Shown: positions 37,554-51,579, numbered from the stretch's first letter. The stretch is 64,000 nucleotides of DNA from Sycon ciliatum (GCF_964019385.1 NC_088646.1:10216080-10280079); one strand, 5' to 3'. Program-made: numbers and translations. The notes: generated by a model from the letters alone, not told the origin.

Positions 37554-38325
37554 TATCGGATATTATGATGGCAACAAAGAATCAAAACATGCATAACACA
37601 CTATATTATTATCGGCTATAGTGATAACTTTAGAATACATGTAGCAATAATATCAAAGGCCCTATTTTTTTACTTTCTTCACGTTGCTTATTTTATAGTG
37701 ATACATGTACATGTACATAACAGAATTTTTTTTATGGAAATGCGGGCACTGTCAACTACTAGTATGCAGCATGCTCATTTGTCAAAACGCCATACTGGAA
37801 GTATTTCCTTGCCTTTCATGTGTCGATCGGAAAAGAAAGAAAAAATCGATCGTATCGCATATAGTGATGCATCGGTTATAGTGATAAAATCACGGAAATC
37901 AAAAGGGTACACTATAGCCGATACAGACTGTACAACAGATGGGCCAATCGCGGTCATCCGTGCTTTTATAAGAACGCAATGGCGCTTTTAGTGAGATTTT
38001 GCATACAACCCCCCATCTATAATTTGTAGTAGGGCGCAGTCACCCAGTTTCGGTGGAAGTGGCGAGTTCGATTGGGAATAAAGGAGGAAGGGAGCGTCTC
38101 AGCTTCCTCGGACCAAGACCATTCGACTCAGCACCCCAAAGACTACAACTGGTGAACATTTGACTTTAGACTAGGGTATACCCCTTAAAAACAACCGGCC
38201 CTGCAAGAAGACACCACCTGCCTTTAGAGAAGAAGGGAAATGATAACTAAAAAGTGGTTATTGAACACCTACAAATTAGGCTACAATTGTTATCAATTTT
38301 AAAATGTTGTCGGTTATAGCAAGTA

Positions 38326-38833
38326 CAGTCAGACCTCGTTTATCCGGTCCTCTTTTATCCGGATCCCTCGCCATCCGGAAGAAAAATCGTTGGCTACCAA
38401 TTTACAACATATGTCATCAAGAGTACATAACCCCCTCCCCTCTCCCTCCCCCCCCCCCCCCAGAGTGTGCAACACCTGATCCAGCTCTGCATAGGGTCTT
38501 GGTCGAGCGTGATCGGATCTTCTGATGTCATGCGTACACTCCACACCAGCGCAAGGCCGGTCTCGAGGCAGGGCACCGTTATTTATGATCCGAGAGTACC
38601 CGCGACTCTACGGGTCCCCCTTAGATGTGTACGGTATTATGACGCAAAGATCCGATTACGCTCGACCAAGACCCTATGCAGAGCTGGATCAGGCGTTGCA
38701 CACTCTGGGGGGTTATGTACTCTTGATGCCATGCATGCACACAGTATGTGTGTTCGACTATCCGGTTCCCTCGCCTATCCGGATATTTTTAGTGGAAAAC
38801 GGATGCAGTGTGTGGTTAAGAGAGGTCTGACTG
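38326..38833. mobile_element. TA-flanked Tigger-like MITE carrying an inserted element
   Basis: Inverted ends CAGTCAGACCTCGTTTATCC and CAGTCAGACCTCTCTTAACC next to TA. It is 508 bp as found. Removing the 308-bp insertion at 38418 and one 7-bp duplication leaves 193 bp, close to the 184-188 bp relatives. Confidence 0.8.
38418..38725. mobile_element. CAAGAGT-family fold-back MITE, 308 bp
   Basis: Ends CAAGAGTACATAACCCCC and its inverse, then a C14-15 tract on one side. A long subterminal inverted repeat starting GATCCAGCTCTGCATAGGGT pairs with its copy near 38650-38690. It is flanked by a 7-bp direct repeat with one mismatch (ATGTCAT 38411-38417, ATGCCAT 38726-38732). Confidence 0.82.
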
Positions 38834-39505
38834 TATAATATTATTCAGGCGTTCAGGTTCATTAAGCGGGTGCTACTTTCCTCTCTTGTTAAAACACACA
38901 CACACACACACAACGAAGCAAGTCAAAATAATGAGGCCACGGAGCCCAGACCACTTGGAATCATAGGTCTCCGCCATACATATCATGACTAGCGCTGTGA
39001 GTGGCTTGACCCGACTATATTGGTGGCTAAAAAGCCATCCCCAGCATTTGCTAAGCACATTTTGCAACTGTTAGCGAGTGTCTAGTACAACCATAACGAG
39101 TAAGTGACGTAAACGGCACGATTGTTTCACCCCTGCTTCAAAGAGCGGTCATCGCAAGCACCAAACTACAGATGAAGCATCCTTTAACTATCACAGAAGC
39201 ACTATCAAAAAATATGTGCTGTGCTAAAAGGAAGGTCAACTGTTAGCGATATGATCATCGTCATCATCATGATGTATGAGAACCAGACCAGAACTGTTGA
39301 AAAAAAGGTCATTCATATCACCACGAAGTAGCATATTGTATAACATATTCATTGGTTTGAGGGAAAGATGCAAACGGGAAAAGTCTGAAGAGAAAAATGA
39401 CTGTCATCACCAGGACTCGAACCAGGGACGTTCGCTTGAGAGTCCTAATAACATTAGACCAATAGCTAAGATATAATTATCATTCCAAACCATCACCATT
39501 ATCAA

Positions 39506-39543
<38 letters not shown>

Positions 39544-40608
39544 CAATAAGCTGTCAATTATACTTCAAATATAATTTAAAAAGAGAACAGCATTGGCATC
39601 TTCATTGCCAAACAACATGCCCCAGGCCGGCTGAATGAAAATCAAGCAGTGTAAGTGCAATGCAATACCTATGTAGGTTCATTCAAAGTTCATTCGCACG
39701 TCTGGGGAGAATGTTGAAATCTGCTCCATGCAGTACGTGTAGAGAATATCACAATCAGCGATGTTATTGCTCAAGTCCTCTTACATTACTTGTGGTGTTA
39801 GTTCTTTGGATTCCCCGGGCAGAGTAAGCAGCACGGATTTAAGTCAAGGCCCTGCAAAACATGTGAATGTCATGGGTTGTAGATGATGTACAGTTAGACT
39901 GTTAGAGCCAGTTAACAATAGTACGGGGCCAGAACGTGGTGGGTCACGGAGGGGCGCACATGGCTGGAATCCGGCCTGGGTGTTCTGATAACATTTTATT
40001 CAGTTTGAATTAGTTTAGAACATGCAGCATATGATCACTAGCAAGTGCCCCACCCGTGCCAAACTTTCATGCGATATCCGTTCAGGCGAGCAAAGCATCC
40101 ACTATCTTGCTGGTCCACACGTACAATAAGCGCTGGTCACACATAGTGCCCTTTCCCAAATGGAAATTCGACACAGAAACACACACATACCGACACTCGT
40201 GCATGTAGCTAATGGGCGCTACGAGGCTTGCGACACACCCATACAATAGCAGCCCTGCCACTGGACAGCTGAGTCTGTCTATCAGTGATGCGCATAGGGT
40301 GTAGTTAGATTGGATAGGGCACTGGGGCGCATGGATTGACAACCAGGCATGGCCGCATTGTTAGGAAGTGTCCTACAGAAACCCCAATTCACTTCAGTTG
40401 GCATCAAAAGTCATGCGAAATTAATATTAATAAATTAGTAATCATGCCTCTACTGAATTAGTGGACGTCATCATCTTCTTCCCGCTGGTCTCAAATGTAC
40501 TATGACACGCTATGACACGCTATTTCGCCTGACCATGACTATACATGCACATACTGACACCAGTGAACAGTTACAAATACCGACATGTATCCGAGCGCCG
40601 AGCGCCCA

Positions 40609-40610
<2 letters not shown>
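38834..40610. other. no gene; tRNA-like segment and CAT repeat
   Basis: A (CAT)12 run lies at 39507-39541. On the minus strand near 39395-39475, TAGCTATTGGTCTAATG and GGTTCGAGTCC have tRNA A- and B-box character with partial folding, again suggesting a SINE head. No convincing exon. Confidence 0.4.

Positions 40611-40672
<62 letters not shown>
40611..40672. repeat. (CA)n microsatellite
   Basis: A pure CA run. The flank ATCAGGGATGAATTTAT is repeated in inverse orientation at about 41036, beside the next CA run. Confidence 0.96.
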
Positions 40673-40673
<1 letters not shown>

Positions 40674-41047
40674 CACGCGTGCACATACACATCAGGGATG
40701 AATTTATCCTGTATCGCATCGCAGTTTGCGATGCAAAATCGATCTACTGCTACTCAAAAGTCACCGTGACTCGCAGAAAACTGTGATACATACAGACTAT
40801 CCATGCCTAGCCTGCACTGTCAAGTAGAATGCATACAGTGCAGTGTATGTGGTGCAGGCACTCTCAATCTGAGGGCACATGTATGATTCAGTCGGTTTTT
40901 TTGAAAATGGGCTTTCAGGCATCACTCTCAAGAAGGACAATGTGGTAAACACCCAACCTTCAAAGAAAAATGCAATCAAAGACTGCTACACAATTGTGAA
41001 TTTGTATAGCCAAAACTGCTATGCAAAATATCACAATAAATTCATCC

Positions 41048-42628
<1,581 letters not shown>

Positions 42629-42790
42629 TTTCCCCGAATATAAGCCTTACACCTTTTTACGCCTAACTTCAGGGCCAACAAAGGTGGTGTGACTTACAAT
42701 CGAGCACGACTTACTACTGAAGTGAAGAGATTGAAACGATATGACATGGATCCGGAAATGGGGGTGCGACTTACAACCGGGAAAATAAGG
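42629..42790. mobile_element. probable Tc1/mariner-like MITE
   Basis: The left end GCGTATTTCCCCGAATATAAG and the right end, reverse complemented (CTTATTTTCCCGGTTGTAAG), are of the widespread TACCGTATTTTCCCGAATATAAG kind. Boundaries are approximate and a TA duplication is not clear. Confidence 0.5.
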
Positions 42791-42949
42791 TATGCTCCAC
42801 GTTCGCACTTTGGACCTGTGACGTCACTGCAGTATCTCCAAAGACTGTCGCGGAAGGAGGCGGATTACGTACGTGAAATGAGAGGGGAACACACAGCATG
42901 GATGACGGCTTATCTATACTGTACTAGTAGCTGATGAGTGCCGCACCAC

Positions 42950-43813
42950 AGCCTCTCACAGCCAAGACCTGTTGAACGGTGCACCACACACCACAGCCTA
43001 TCCGAGCCAAGACTATTCGACTCGGCACCAAGAGGACTCCACCGTCGGAGGTCAGGACTACGCATATGCTCACTGCATACAGACACTTGGTTTTGAGTAT
43101 ACATGTACACTGCACATGACTGTACATGTTTTTTCAGGTATAAAGCACAGATTTGTATGTTATACTCAGGTTTCTAGTTGATATCAGTAATTTATTGCAC
43201 TGAAGTATACCCATGACTTTCCATGCTCAGCTCAACTATGACCAACATGCTTTTTACGAGAAATTTACTACGTCAAAACACTCTTTTTGTCTAATCTTAG
43301 GATTTTTATGTACTCTGTAACCGGAGCAAATGTCTCACCTGTCCGTGTCTTATTTCTGCTCAGCATGTCGTGTATCGATTTCTTGCGAGAGGACATCTTG
43401 CTGAGGGCAGGATGAAAAGCTACGCTCTGCCAACGGCTGCTGCTGCAAGTAGTTGATTACTTGTGCCCTCTCCAGCATTCTAAAATCTAAACGACCCCAC
43501 TGACATTATGAAACTAGTGTCCAGTTGCAACCTGATACTGTGATGGGCTATTAATTCCTAGAGTATAATAGTATTATACTATAGCAGGAGAAAGTCAGTT
43601 AGCACACCAATCTTTGCAGTTTGGGATTGTTTTCCTCCATCAACTACAACGAACATGATATGGATATACCACAGTAATCATTCTACAATGTACTTTTGCA
43701 ATTTTGAGTAGTTTTCGCAGTTTTCAGTGACATGTCGACGGTGCAATGCGTATGGCCAGCTGGCCAACCGCAGAAGACCTGATCTAATCAGCTGATTCTG
43801 ACTGTGAGAGTGA
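42950..43813. other. no supported gene
   Basis: ACATGTACA-rich stretch near 43100-43130 and short inverted motifs at 43560-43580. Nothing looks coding. Confidence 0.4.
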
Positions 43814-43821
43814 CTCAGATC

Positions 43822-43859
43822 CAGGGAGTCGTAAAATACCGGTATTTTACGACTCCCTG
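43822..43859. mobile_element. 38-bp terminal-only hAT MITE
   Basis: A perfect palindrome made of two abutting copies of CAGGGAGTCGTAAAATACC in inverse orientation. It is flanked by the exact 8-bp duplication CTCAGATC (43814-43821 and 43860-43867). The ends match those of the elements at 8121-8403 and 53560-53979. Confidence 0.85.
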
Positions 43860-44513
43860 CTCAGATCATGTACTCGCGTGCTCGGCTATTTTTTGTAGGC
43901 TAGGCTACCAGTGTAGGCTTTTTATAGGCTAGGCTGCGCTGAGCTGTGTACGGATGTCGTCATACGTTATGAGGTTTCGCTTCACGTTGTTCTGCACTAC
44001 ACCGTGAAATTTCACGTCGGTGTGGCAAATTTTGGCGTCGAAACTCCCGTTCATGACGTGAGCTGAGGTCAACTCACGTTCGACGTGAACGCGAGTTTTT
44101 CAAATTTAGCCTTGCTATCAGGTTGGGATTATTGACTCGATTTTGTCGATTTTGCCTAAACTAGCTATAGTATAAATAATATTTGTGCGACTTTGGCCTC
44201 ACCAAAAATCACTGTTTACACTTTTTGAAGTTTTCGCTCCCAGTTTTCGCTCCTGTCGTCAGCGAAATGACGTGACGTGCTTCCCATGCAACGTGAAACG
44301 AAAGCTCTTTCTGAGCTCGCGTCGACGCAAAAAATTGACGTTCACGTAAGAGCACAAATCACGCGGGTCGAAACCTCTCTACGAAGTGTCGACGTCGTAC
44401 AAGTATCGTACACGGCACATACGCATGATACGCGTATACGGTATACCGGTACGGTATACCGGTAGATCGCGGTACACACGACACGGAGTGTAGATCTACA
44501 TGTACGTAACAAT

Positions 44514-44541
44514 CAGGGAGTAGTAGTATTATTACTCCCTG
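44514..44541. mobile_element. 28-bp terminal-only hAT MITE
   Basis: CAGGGAGTAGTAGTA joined to its inverse ATTATTACTCCCTG. The flanks GTAACAAT and GTAACTAA look like a decayed 8-bp duplication. Confidence 0.65.
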
Positions 44542-46595
44542 GTAACTAATAACTACTTGGCCGGTGCATGCGAAAACGTGTCTTCGGGGGAAACCGATTT
44601 CTTTCAGAATTTTGAGAAAATCGCTCGGAAAGAAGAGTTATATTTTTTTGTGGCTCAATCGCGGCCGGATCTTGTGTAAGTTGTCTACATAATCATTCCT
44701 AATCGATCTCAAGACGACAAGATCAAGAGAAGCGACAAGCGATCGACTTGCAGTAATCATCATGGACGTGGCGGCGCAGGAGGAGTTGGAAGTAGCACTT
44801 GAGGAAGGGCCTCTGAGTAGACACACTCGCGGCAGACGCCGAGCAGCACGTCGGTTGAGCTGTGCCGCTCGCGTGATTATCGTCGGCGCGTCCGAAGAGA
44901 TCGGCAAGGTTTACTATTGACGAGGAAGACGACAATTTATTTGGCGAGTCGTGAGTCGGAGCAGTCGGCAACTAGCAGCTGTACTGCTCACAGTGACTCT
45001 GACGAAGCCCCAGCTAAGCGTCCGGGAGTGAAAGACTCCTGCGTTGAGGTTGAAGGCGGGTCGAGAGAGGATGAATTAGGCGGAGATTCTGTGGACTCTG
45101 CAAGCGACGATGACCAGGACGCGCTTCAGAGCATTGCCGCTGTGGACTCACTGATTCTCGAAGGCTGTGGCAGCGTTCGGAACTACCATTTCAGCAGCTT
45201 CACGTCGAGCGCAATCCTCCATTACGACGACTAAATCTCGGCGATGAAATCCAAGGACCTCGGCATTTTTTTATATTGGTGTGCTAGCTGCGCTGCACGC
45301 ATGACGATCCTGTCGACTGTCGTGCATCAGTCGACAGCTTCCGCAACGGAACGGACGCGCATCACGTTTGGATAAACTGTGATGGGATACCGTGGAACCG
45401 TGTTCATTCAGCTCTGACTATGATTGTGGTTGGCAGATTGCTGAGAACATGACTGTGTGCAAGTGGACAAGGAGAACAATAGCTGTCATCCTGGTGCACA
45501 TGGAAATCTGGCAATGTGCCTTGGAATATATTTAGTGCAGAAGTGGGAGACAGAGCGCAGCAGTTTATTCTGAACTACAGCTGAGTGTTCAGTCTCCCGC
45601 TGTCTGCTGCACCAAGACGGATAGGTGGGGAATCTCCCATAAACTTACCTACATCTGTCGCCTACAAGTTTGTCCTTTCGGAACATGTCGAGCAGTCTGG
45701 TGAATCGCAAACCTTGGGTTACCGTATATTTTTGTATCTGTGGACTAAGAAGTGCAAGTCCATCGAGTTCATGACGCGACGGATGGATGTGTGCAACAAG
45801 TGTGAGCTGCTCCGGGACGATATTCGTTCGCCTCGTGCATAGGATGAAAAGAATTCTGCAATGAAACCACTCCGTGACCATGTTGTTTTTGCACAAAAAG
45901 AACGCGAGTTCTTGTTAGCTCAATGCCGCAATAACTTGCTGGACAATGTTGCCCGGTTTTGACTGGAGAACAAGGCAGCCTTCATTGAATGTCTTGGCAA
46001 ATTCTAAAGGCTGATACGCAAAACTGTTGCTTCTTTCAGCGACACTGTAGATAATGCATTATACAAGGCATATTCTATGTTGGACAATGCCATAGAAATC
46101 ATGGTCTCTGTGTACTTTCAAATGTGATATCCAACTTTATCTTCCACAGAGGTGTTCTCTAGATCCCTGCGATTGATTTTCAAGAAAGAACAAAATTTCC
46201 AAAAATTTGCCCTTAGACACGGTATTGCATGCACTGGCCCAGCAAGGATAGTAATTTACTATCCTTGCACTGGATGATTGCCAGAGCATGAAATTTACTT
46301 GAACTTGAACTTGAAGTAGCAGCAAACAAGCCTTGATTGTCCTTGTTGTTCTGTTCTGTAACTATCCTTGCAAAAAGTAACAGTTAGTTGCATCACCTCC
46401 ACCAGAATCGCTGAAACTGCTGGTTACTTGTAGTACACTTTGTACTGCTATTGCACAAGTCACGTGGCTAGTGAGCCTGGTGGTTCGGCTATGCTGCACA
46501 CAATGCACACAAAGGCGAATCGGGCTGGGAGTCCTACAAACCCAGGGCGACCGATTCTTCTACTTCTCTGATCACCTGCATCCATCCTACAAAGC
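44542..46595 (+). pseudogene. decayed transposase-like coding debris
   Basis: Open stretches on the plus strand include 44763-44920 (basic, Arg-rich), 44917-45234 (acidic, DSASDDDQD) and 45585-45842, the last continuing after a stop to about 45960. The 45600-45960 part contains RMDVCNKCELLRDDI and FAQKEREFLLAQCR. This Cys-x2-Cys plus charged helix arrangement is seen before the DDE domain of many uncharacterised invertebrate transposase-like proteins. Stops and frame changes show it is broken. No termini found. Assignment is tentative. Confidence 0.35.
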
Positions 46596-46715
46596 TAGAC
46601 CTGTTGTTGGTTGACAGCATGACAAGGTGGAGGACACCGTGTTCGGAAACAGTGATCCGGCTTACTACAACCATCCACGGTTGGAAGAGCCCCAGTCTTG
46701 CGACCATTCGAACCG
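46596..46715 (-). repeat. SINE-like dispersed repeat, copy 1
   Basis: Reverse-strand copy of a family with GGTTCGAATGGTCGCAAGAC, then GGGGCTCTTCCAACCG and TTCCGAACACGGTGTCC. The GGTTCGAAT core resembles a pol III B box. Other copies lie at 48205, 53495 and 61008. Confidence 0.6.
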
Positions 46716-46880
46716 TATGGCCAACTAATATGGGTGTTAGCTAGCCCTAGCCCTTCCCAGAGATGCCATAATTTTTCGCAAATCATGCTTTTCGCAACCG
46801 TGCCACTGAAAACAAGTGCAAGTAATAAAATCGCATCCGTATATTTTCAGGAGATTTAACTCGGATGGTGAGCCAATTAA

Positions 46881-47351
46881 ATTATGGTGAAAAAAGGAGG
46901 ACACAGTGTTACGAGTTATGACTAACTGTCCACCAACGTAACCAGATCTTATACAGTCAGCGAGTGCGACAAAATGGCACAAAACTGACAAGGAGTACTG
47001 AGGCATTGGGCGACCTGACACCTATAGCTCCAACACTTCTCCAAGGCGCAAACCAACAACCTTCCAACTTGGAAGGCTATTTGTTGCCGTGATGCGTAGC
47101 TCGTACTCTTCTTCGTTGCGCTTCCCTTCCCCTCTTGGACCTTTCCGAACCTGAGCCTTCCAAGTTGGAAGGTTGTTGGTTTGAGCATTGGAGAAAGTGT
47201 TGGAGCTAGGTGTCAGGTCGCCGAATGTCTCAGTACTCCTTGTCAGTTTTGTGCATTTTGTCGCACTCGCTGACTGTATAGTAGATCTGGTTACGTTGGT
47301 GGACAGTTAGTCATAACTTGAAACATTTTGTCCTCCTTTTTTCACCATAAT
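46881..47351. repeat. 471-bp fold-back element with ~205-bp arms
   Basis: Arms begin ATTATGGTGAAAAAAGGAGG and run through ACTAACTGTCCACCAACG and CAACCTTCCAACTTGGAAGG with few mismatches. They are separated by about 65 bp containing CTTCCCCTCTTGGACCTTTC. Half copies lie at 52020-52195 and 63113-63370. The ORFs it contains are incidental. Confidence 0.85.
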
Positions 47352-48204
47352 AATGAGAGAGTTCTTTTGCATAGAAAGATGCCAAAACCGCCACAAGAAG
47401 TAGCCAGAAATAGCAGAACTGCGGCGACTCAATACCCCTTCCTTCCTCCTGTGAACCACAACTTACATGTACCAGTATGCCTTTGAATAGTACAACTACA
47501 AGTAGACGGTATGCATCTTCCACAATTTCAGTGCACGCAAAAGGGAATAAACATAATTATTATTACCCAATGCTGTAGACAGCAAGCTGTTTCGGCCATT
47601 AGGCCTCATCAGTACAGCTACGAGCTAAATAGGCCGAGCTACCATACCAGCCATGCATGGTGCAAAGGAGGCAACACGGACATTTTAAAAGATAGCTCGT
47701 TGAGTCGTCGCTCTAGCGCCAGAGTGCTTAAACTACAAAAAGTAGCGGACATTGCGTGATGCAGCAGCACTAGAGCAGCGTACTGACACTGTCTGAGAGT
47801 GCTCAACAAGACGAAAGCCGAGGAGCGTAATTAAAAGTATCTACAGTTGACCTACTGACAGTACTGTTTCTCTGAAATGAGTCTGAAAGTGAAACCGTGG
47901 TGAAAGCACGCGAGAAATGTGCGTGTATGCAAGTTGTTCGACATGTATGATTGTAGTCTTTGACTTGACCGTTTGACCACCGCATGGGGCCAAGGTTGCG
48001 GAAAGGTTGTGAGGTAGTTCGCGAAAATGAAGAAAGCTGCGAAGGTTGCGATTTTTTTCCAAAACAACAAAAAGTTGGGAAAAAAGTGGCGAGCATCTTT
48101 GGGAACGGGCAAGCCGGCTAACACTAGCCCGTGTTCTGACCCTCATTATAATAGGGTCAAGTAGGGAGTTGTTTGAGTCCTCCTGCCATTGCAATGTCAG
48201 CCGT
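47352..48204. other. no supported gene
   Basis: Overlapping minus ORFs near 47803-48239 share no domain. An imperfect inverted repeat around 48120-48235 (TGACCCTCATTATAA and TATAACGAGGGTCA) lies at the edge of the following SINE-like copy. Confidence 0.4.
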
Positions 48205-48420
48205 GTATAACGAGGGTCAGAGACAGGGCTAACACCCATGCGGTTCGGATGGTCTCAAGACCGGGGCTCTGTCAACCGTGGATGGTTCTATAGTAAGGTC
48301 ACTGACACTGTTTCCGAACACAGTCAGTGGTCCTCCGCCTTTGTAACATGTTGTCAACCAACAACATGTTTTCAACAATATAATGTACATGTACAAGGTT
48401 TATCTAATTATAGTCTAGAC
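48205..48420 (+). repeat. SINE-like dispersed repeat, copy 2
   Basis: Includes GAGGGTCAGA, ACACCCATGCGGTTCGGATG, GGTCTCAAGACCGGGGCTCT, the TTTCCGAACACAGT block and an ACAAGGTTTATCTAATTA end, all in the same order as at 61008-61195. Confidence 0.65.
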
Positions 48421-50325
48421 CTGTAGCTAGACCTACCCATCCACTGTGCATGCAAGAACACTGCTGAACAGGATCTGCAGACACGCAGCAGCCCTCCCCT
48501 CCACCGTCATCGCGGAGCCAATCTTCGGTCTAATCAGCAGGGCCTAGGGTGTTTACCCTTGGCGTCATCCAGGCAGTCGTGAAAACTGAAAACCCGACTC
48601 CCTTTCATCTTGTAGATCTGTTTGACTTCTGTACAAGACTCCATGCGCCTCGAAGTTCTCATCCTGGATAGGACCAAACTACATCATGTGGCCGGCCCAC
48701 ATGATGTAGTAGATGGCAGAAAACTGGCAGAATTTGGTACAATTCCGATATGTTTCATGTGAAGTCGTTACGGTATGTTTGGCATGTTGTCCTGGACACC
48801 GATGAGCAGAATTCCAAGAACTGCCCACCATAAGCTTAGTATAGTGTCACTGATTCTCGAGTAGAATCTGAAAATTTTCGAGTTTTATCCGCGCGAAGGC
48901 TTATTGTAAAAATGCTTTGCCGTTCATTACGTGTACATGTATGACTGTATACTTCATTGCGATCTGTCCGGCCAGTAGCTCTGAGCTCCGCTGACGAGAT
49001 CTAACAAGATCGAAACGGCCGGCCACCTGTCCGGAGATTGAGCTTATCTTTAAAGTACCTACCCACCTACCTACCCATACACCCACATACAAGCCTACCC
49101 ACCAGTAACTTGTTTCAGCGGCTTGCTTGTTGTATTTATTAAAGAGTCGATGAACAAACAGGCCGGTGTTTGCCTATTAGTACTATTACGTGAGACTACA
49201 TCTGCACTGCAAAACACAATGCAACAGAATCCCAGAAACACACCGGCAGCGGCAGCCATCACACATGCACATTATGGGTGTAGTGTCACCTCAAAGCTGC
49301 AGACCTCTACCATACTCAGGCGCTCCCTCAAGTAGTGAAACATCAGAAAACCAAAACGCACGTGTCGCTATAATGGCGTTACATGTACATGTACATGTAT
49401 TCCTAAACAACATGCCAAGGTCAAGAGAGCAGCAGAGAGATAGAGTGTAGGACTAAAAGAGCTCGAAGGCAGGAGTCTACAAGCTGGCAGGAGTCTACAA
49501 GCTGTTTTGCGCCAGGCGTGGGTCGAATGCAATGAAGCAGCTCACTGCATCACCTCTAACTCAAAAGTGAGCTCAATGGTCGAGTATAATCCTCAGAATA
49601 ATTATGCAACTAAAAATAATACATGCGCACGTACATCCAAATAGCAGCCTAGACAAAGAAGTACAGTCAAGTATTGGCAGTCTCGAAATCAAAGATGATC
49701 ATGATGATGGTTTATATACGTTAGGGGAAAATCGTTTTTTTCTGGAAACCGCGTATACCACTAGTCTAGCGGGCAGCGGCCTTGGGTAACGTTCTATCCT
49801 TACAATAGGCTCACATACACTAGTAAGTAGAATACTAATCTAGTTAAATACATGCACCACTGTATGCAGCGCAGGCAGGTAGGCAGCCAGGCAGAGACTA
49901 ACCTTTCCTTTTGGTCCTTCTAGACCGAGCGCTGGCATACAGCGATTCCATGGTCGAGGTGAGAATGTTAGTACTATGATCAACATCTGTGACCCTACCA
50001 GGCCGGGAGTTGTTTCAGACAACTCCTAGTGGAGCCTACATGCAGGAAAGACTCTTACTCTAATCTAGCCTAGTCTCCACGGCCACTGCCAAACCCAGAC
50101 TCGCTCACAATAGTCTGGCGGCCGCCATGTGATTACTCCTGGTCGCCACAATGACTACATGTATGTGGCCGTCAACCCACACACCACATGCCACCTATTG
50201 CGACCACCAGGCTAGGGTCGGGACTGGTACACTCGTTACCCACTACATCAGAACATGCGATTTGTACCGACAGTCACCAATGGTTACCCGCCTTGTATCC
50301 GTGAGTATTACTACATATACATTGT
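48421..50325. other. no supported gene; small palindromes
   Basis: A 31-bp near-palindrome, CTACATCATGTGGCCGG and its inverse, lies at 48679-48709. It is followed by a decayed relative (48713-48895) of the 29910 hAT-like MITE. ACCT repeats are at 49058-49076 and ACATGTACATGTACATGTA at 49380-49399. No exon is supported. Confidence 0.45.
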
Positions 50326-50332
50326 ATACCAC

Positions 50333-50364
50333 CAAGAGTACATAAACCAGTTTATGTACTCTTG
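50333..50364. mobile_element. 32-bp terminal-only CAAGAGT-family element
   Basis: CAAGAGTACATAAAC, two bases, then the exact inverse. It is flanked by the exact 7-bp duplication ATACCAC (50326-50332 and 50365-50371). Confidence 0.8.
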
Positions 50365-50950
50365 ATACCACTTGACTTGTAGTATACTAGTAACTAGAGT
50401 GTTTAGAGTACCTGCTGGTATGATCGTGCCTCGTGGCTCTGGTCAGGCACTATGGTAAATCAGAGGACATTCGCATCTTCTTTTTTCTGTTTTGCTAGCC
50501 TACAGTCTAGTACAGAGCAGCTCACGAAAGCGAAGGATCAATAATTAATTTACATAGGTAAGTGGTGACGTTAGGCGCATATGGCAGCCAGCTGTTTCTT
50601 TCTGTATTCGTTCGTCTAGACGTCCGGTGTTTGTTGCTGCGTGCTGAGGTGGTGTTCGCTCCCACACTCGCGAATCTTCAGGGGTTCACCGGACGAAGTA
50701 ATACATAATTATAATAACAATGTGTGCATAATTGTTCAGAACTTCGGATCCCTAACGTGATAAATAATTATTGGTTAGGGTAGAGTATAAACGGGGCGGG
50801 GACTACACCCAGCCTTGGCAGTCTAGCATTGTTCCGCAGCTGCTGCTCCAAAAAGCGGCAAAATGCACAGTAGCAGTGGACCTAGTGGTACCGTGTAAGT
50901 GTTGGCTGGTTGAAGCCTTCTCGTTAAGGAACCGTGACCACAATTTTTTA

Positions 50951-51194
50951 ATGAAGTTGGTTGTTCCAACGAGGAACACACGCTTCCTGCCGAACTTGAC
51001 ACTTCAGAGCACACGAGGAGCACGTCGCACCTTCCACTCGGCAAACCTGCCGAGGGAGTGGTGCTTTCTTGCAGGTTGCCGAGTGGAAGGTGCGACGTGC
51101 TCCTCGTGTGCTCCGGGTGGCAGTCGTGAGTCAGTCAAGTGTCAAGTTCGGCAGGAAGCGTGTATTCCTCGTTGGAACAACCAACTAACTTCAT
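50951..51194. repeat. fold-back element, 244 bp
   Basis: Arms start ATGAAGTTGGTTGTTCCAAC. They continue through GGAACACACGCTTCCTGCCG and CACGAGGAGCACGTCGCACC, and meet around a small loop. The right arm carries a short extra insertion of about 20 bp. Non-coding. Confidence 0.8.
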
Positions 51195-51579
51195 CACTAA
51201 GTGCTTTTGATAGGAAGGTCGTCCGTGTGACGTGTGCTCGTATGCGCTGTAAACTGCACTCGATCAGTTTCCATGGTTTCTGCTAGTGCTAGCCTTACTG
51301 GCCCGGCGCCGAAGTAAAAGTTCAAAACACTGCATGATTGTGTTATGTATTACATGTATGTGTCCACTTCTAGACGACGAATACAATGGATTTCTTTTGT
51401 GACTGGAACGCAAACTGGCTGTACGTTGTTGTCCGGTTAAAGGGACCTCGACCGTGTATCCTCCCTATGCAAGTACATGCACATACATGTACATGTATAA
51501 TGTACCGAAGGATGTACCCAGAGTGCTGACAGTGCTCAACACCACAAAGGCAGTGCGTAATACACAACAAAACAACACT

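Larger units (their letters stand above)
36888..37930. mobile_element. TA-flanked TIR element, 1,043 bp
   Basis: The ends are inverted, CAGTCTGTATCGGCTATAG on both sides, next to TA (36886-36887 and 37931-37932). GGCTATAGTGATA-like motifs recur inside. It contains a tRNA-like stretch (37205-37275) and a hairpin (37414-37553) that look like later insertions. No transposase. Confidence 0.75.

Noticed and set aside
46949-47188. Minus ORF sharing TTFQLGRLRFGKVQEGK with an ORF at 63218-63526
   Set aside because: The similarity is due to both lying in copies of the same fold-back repeat; the frames are not conserved outside it.
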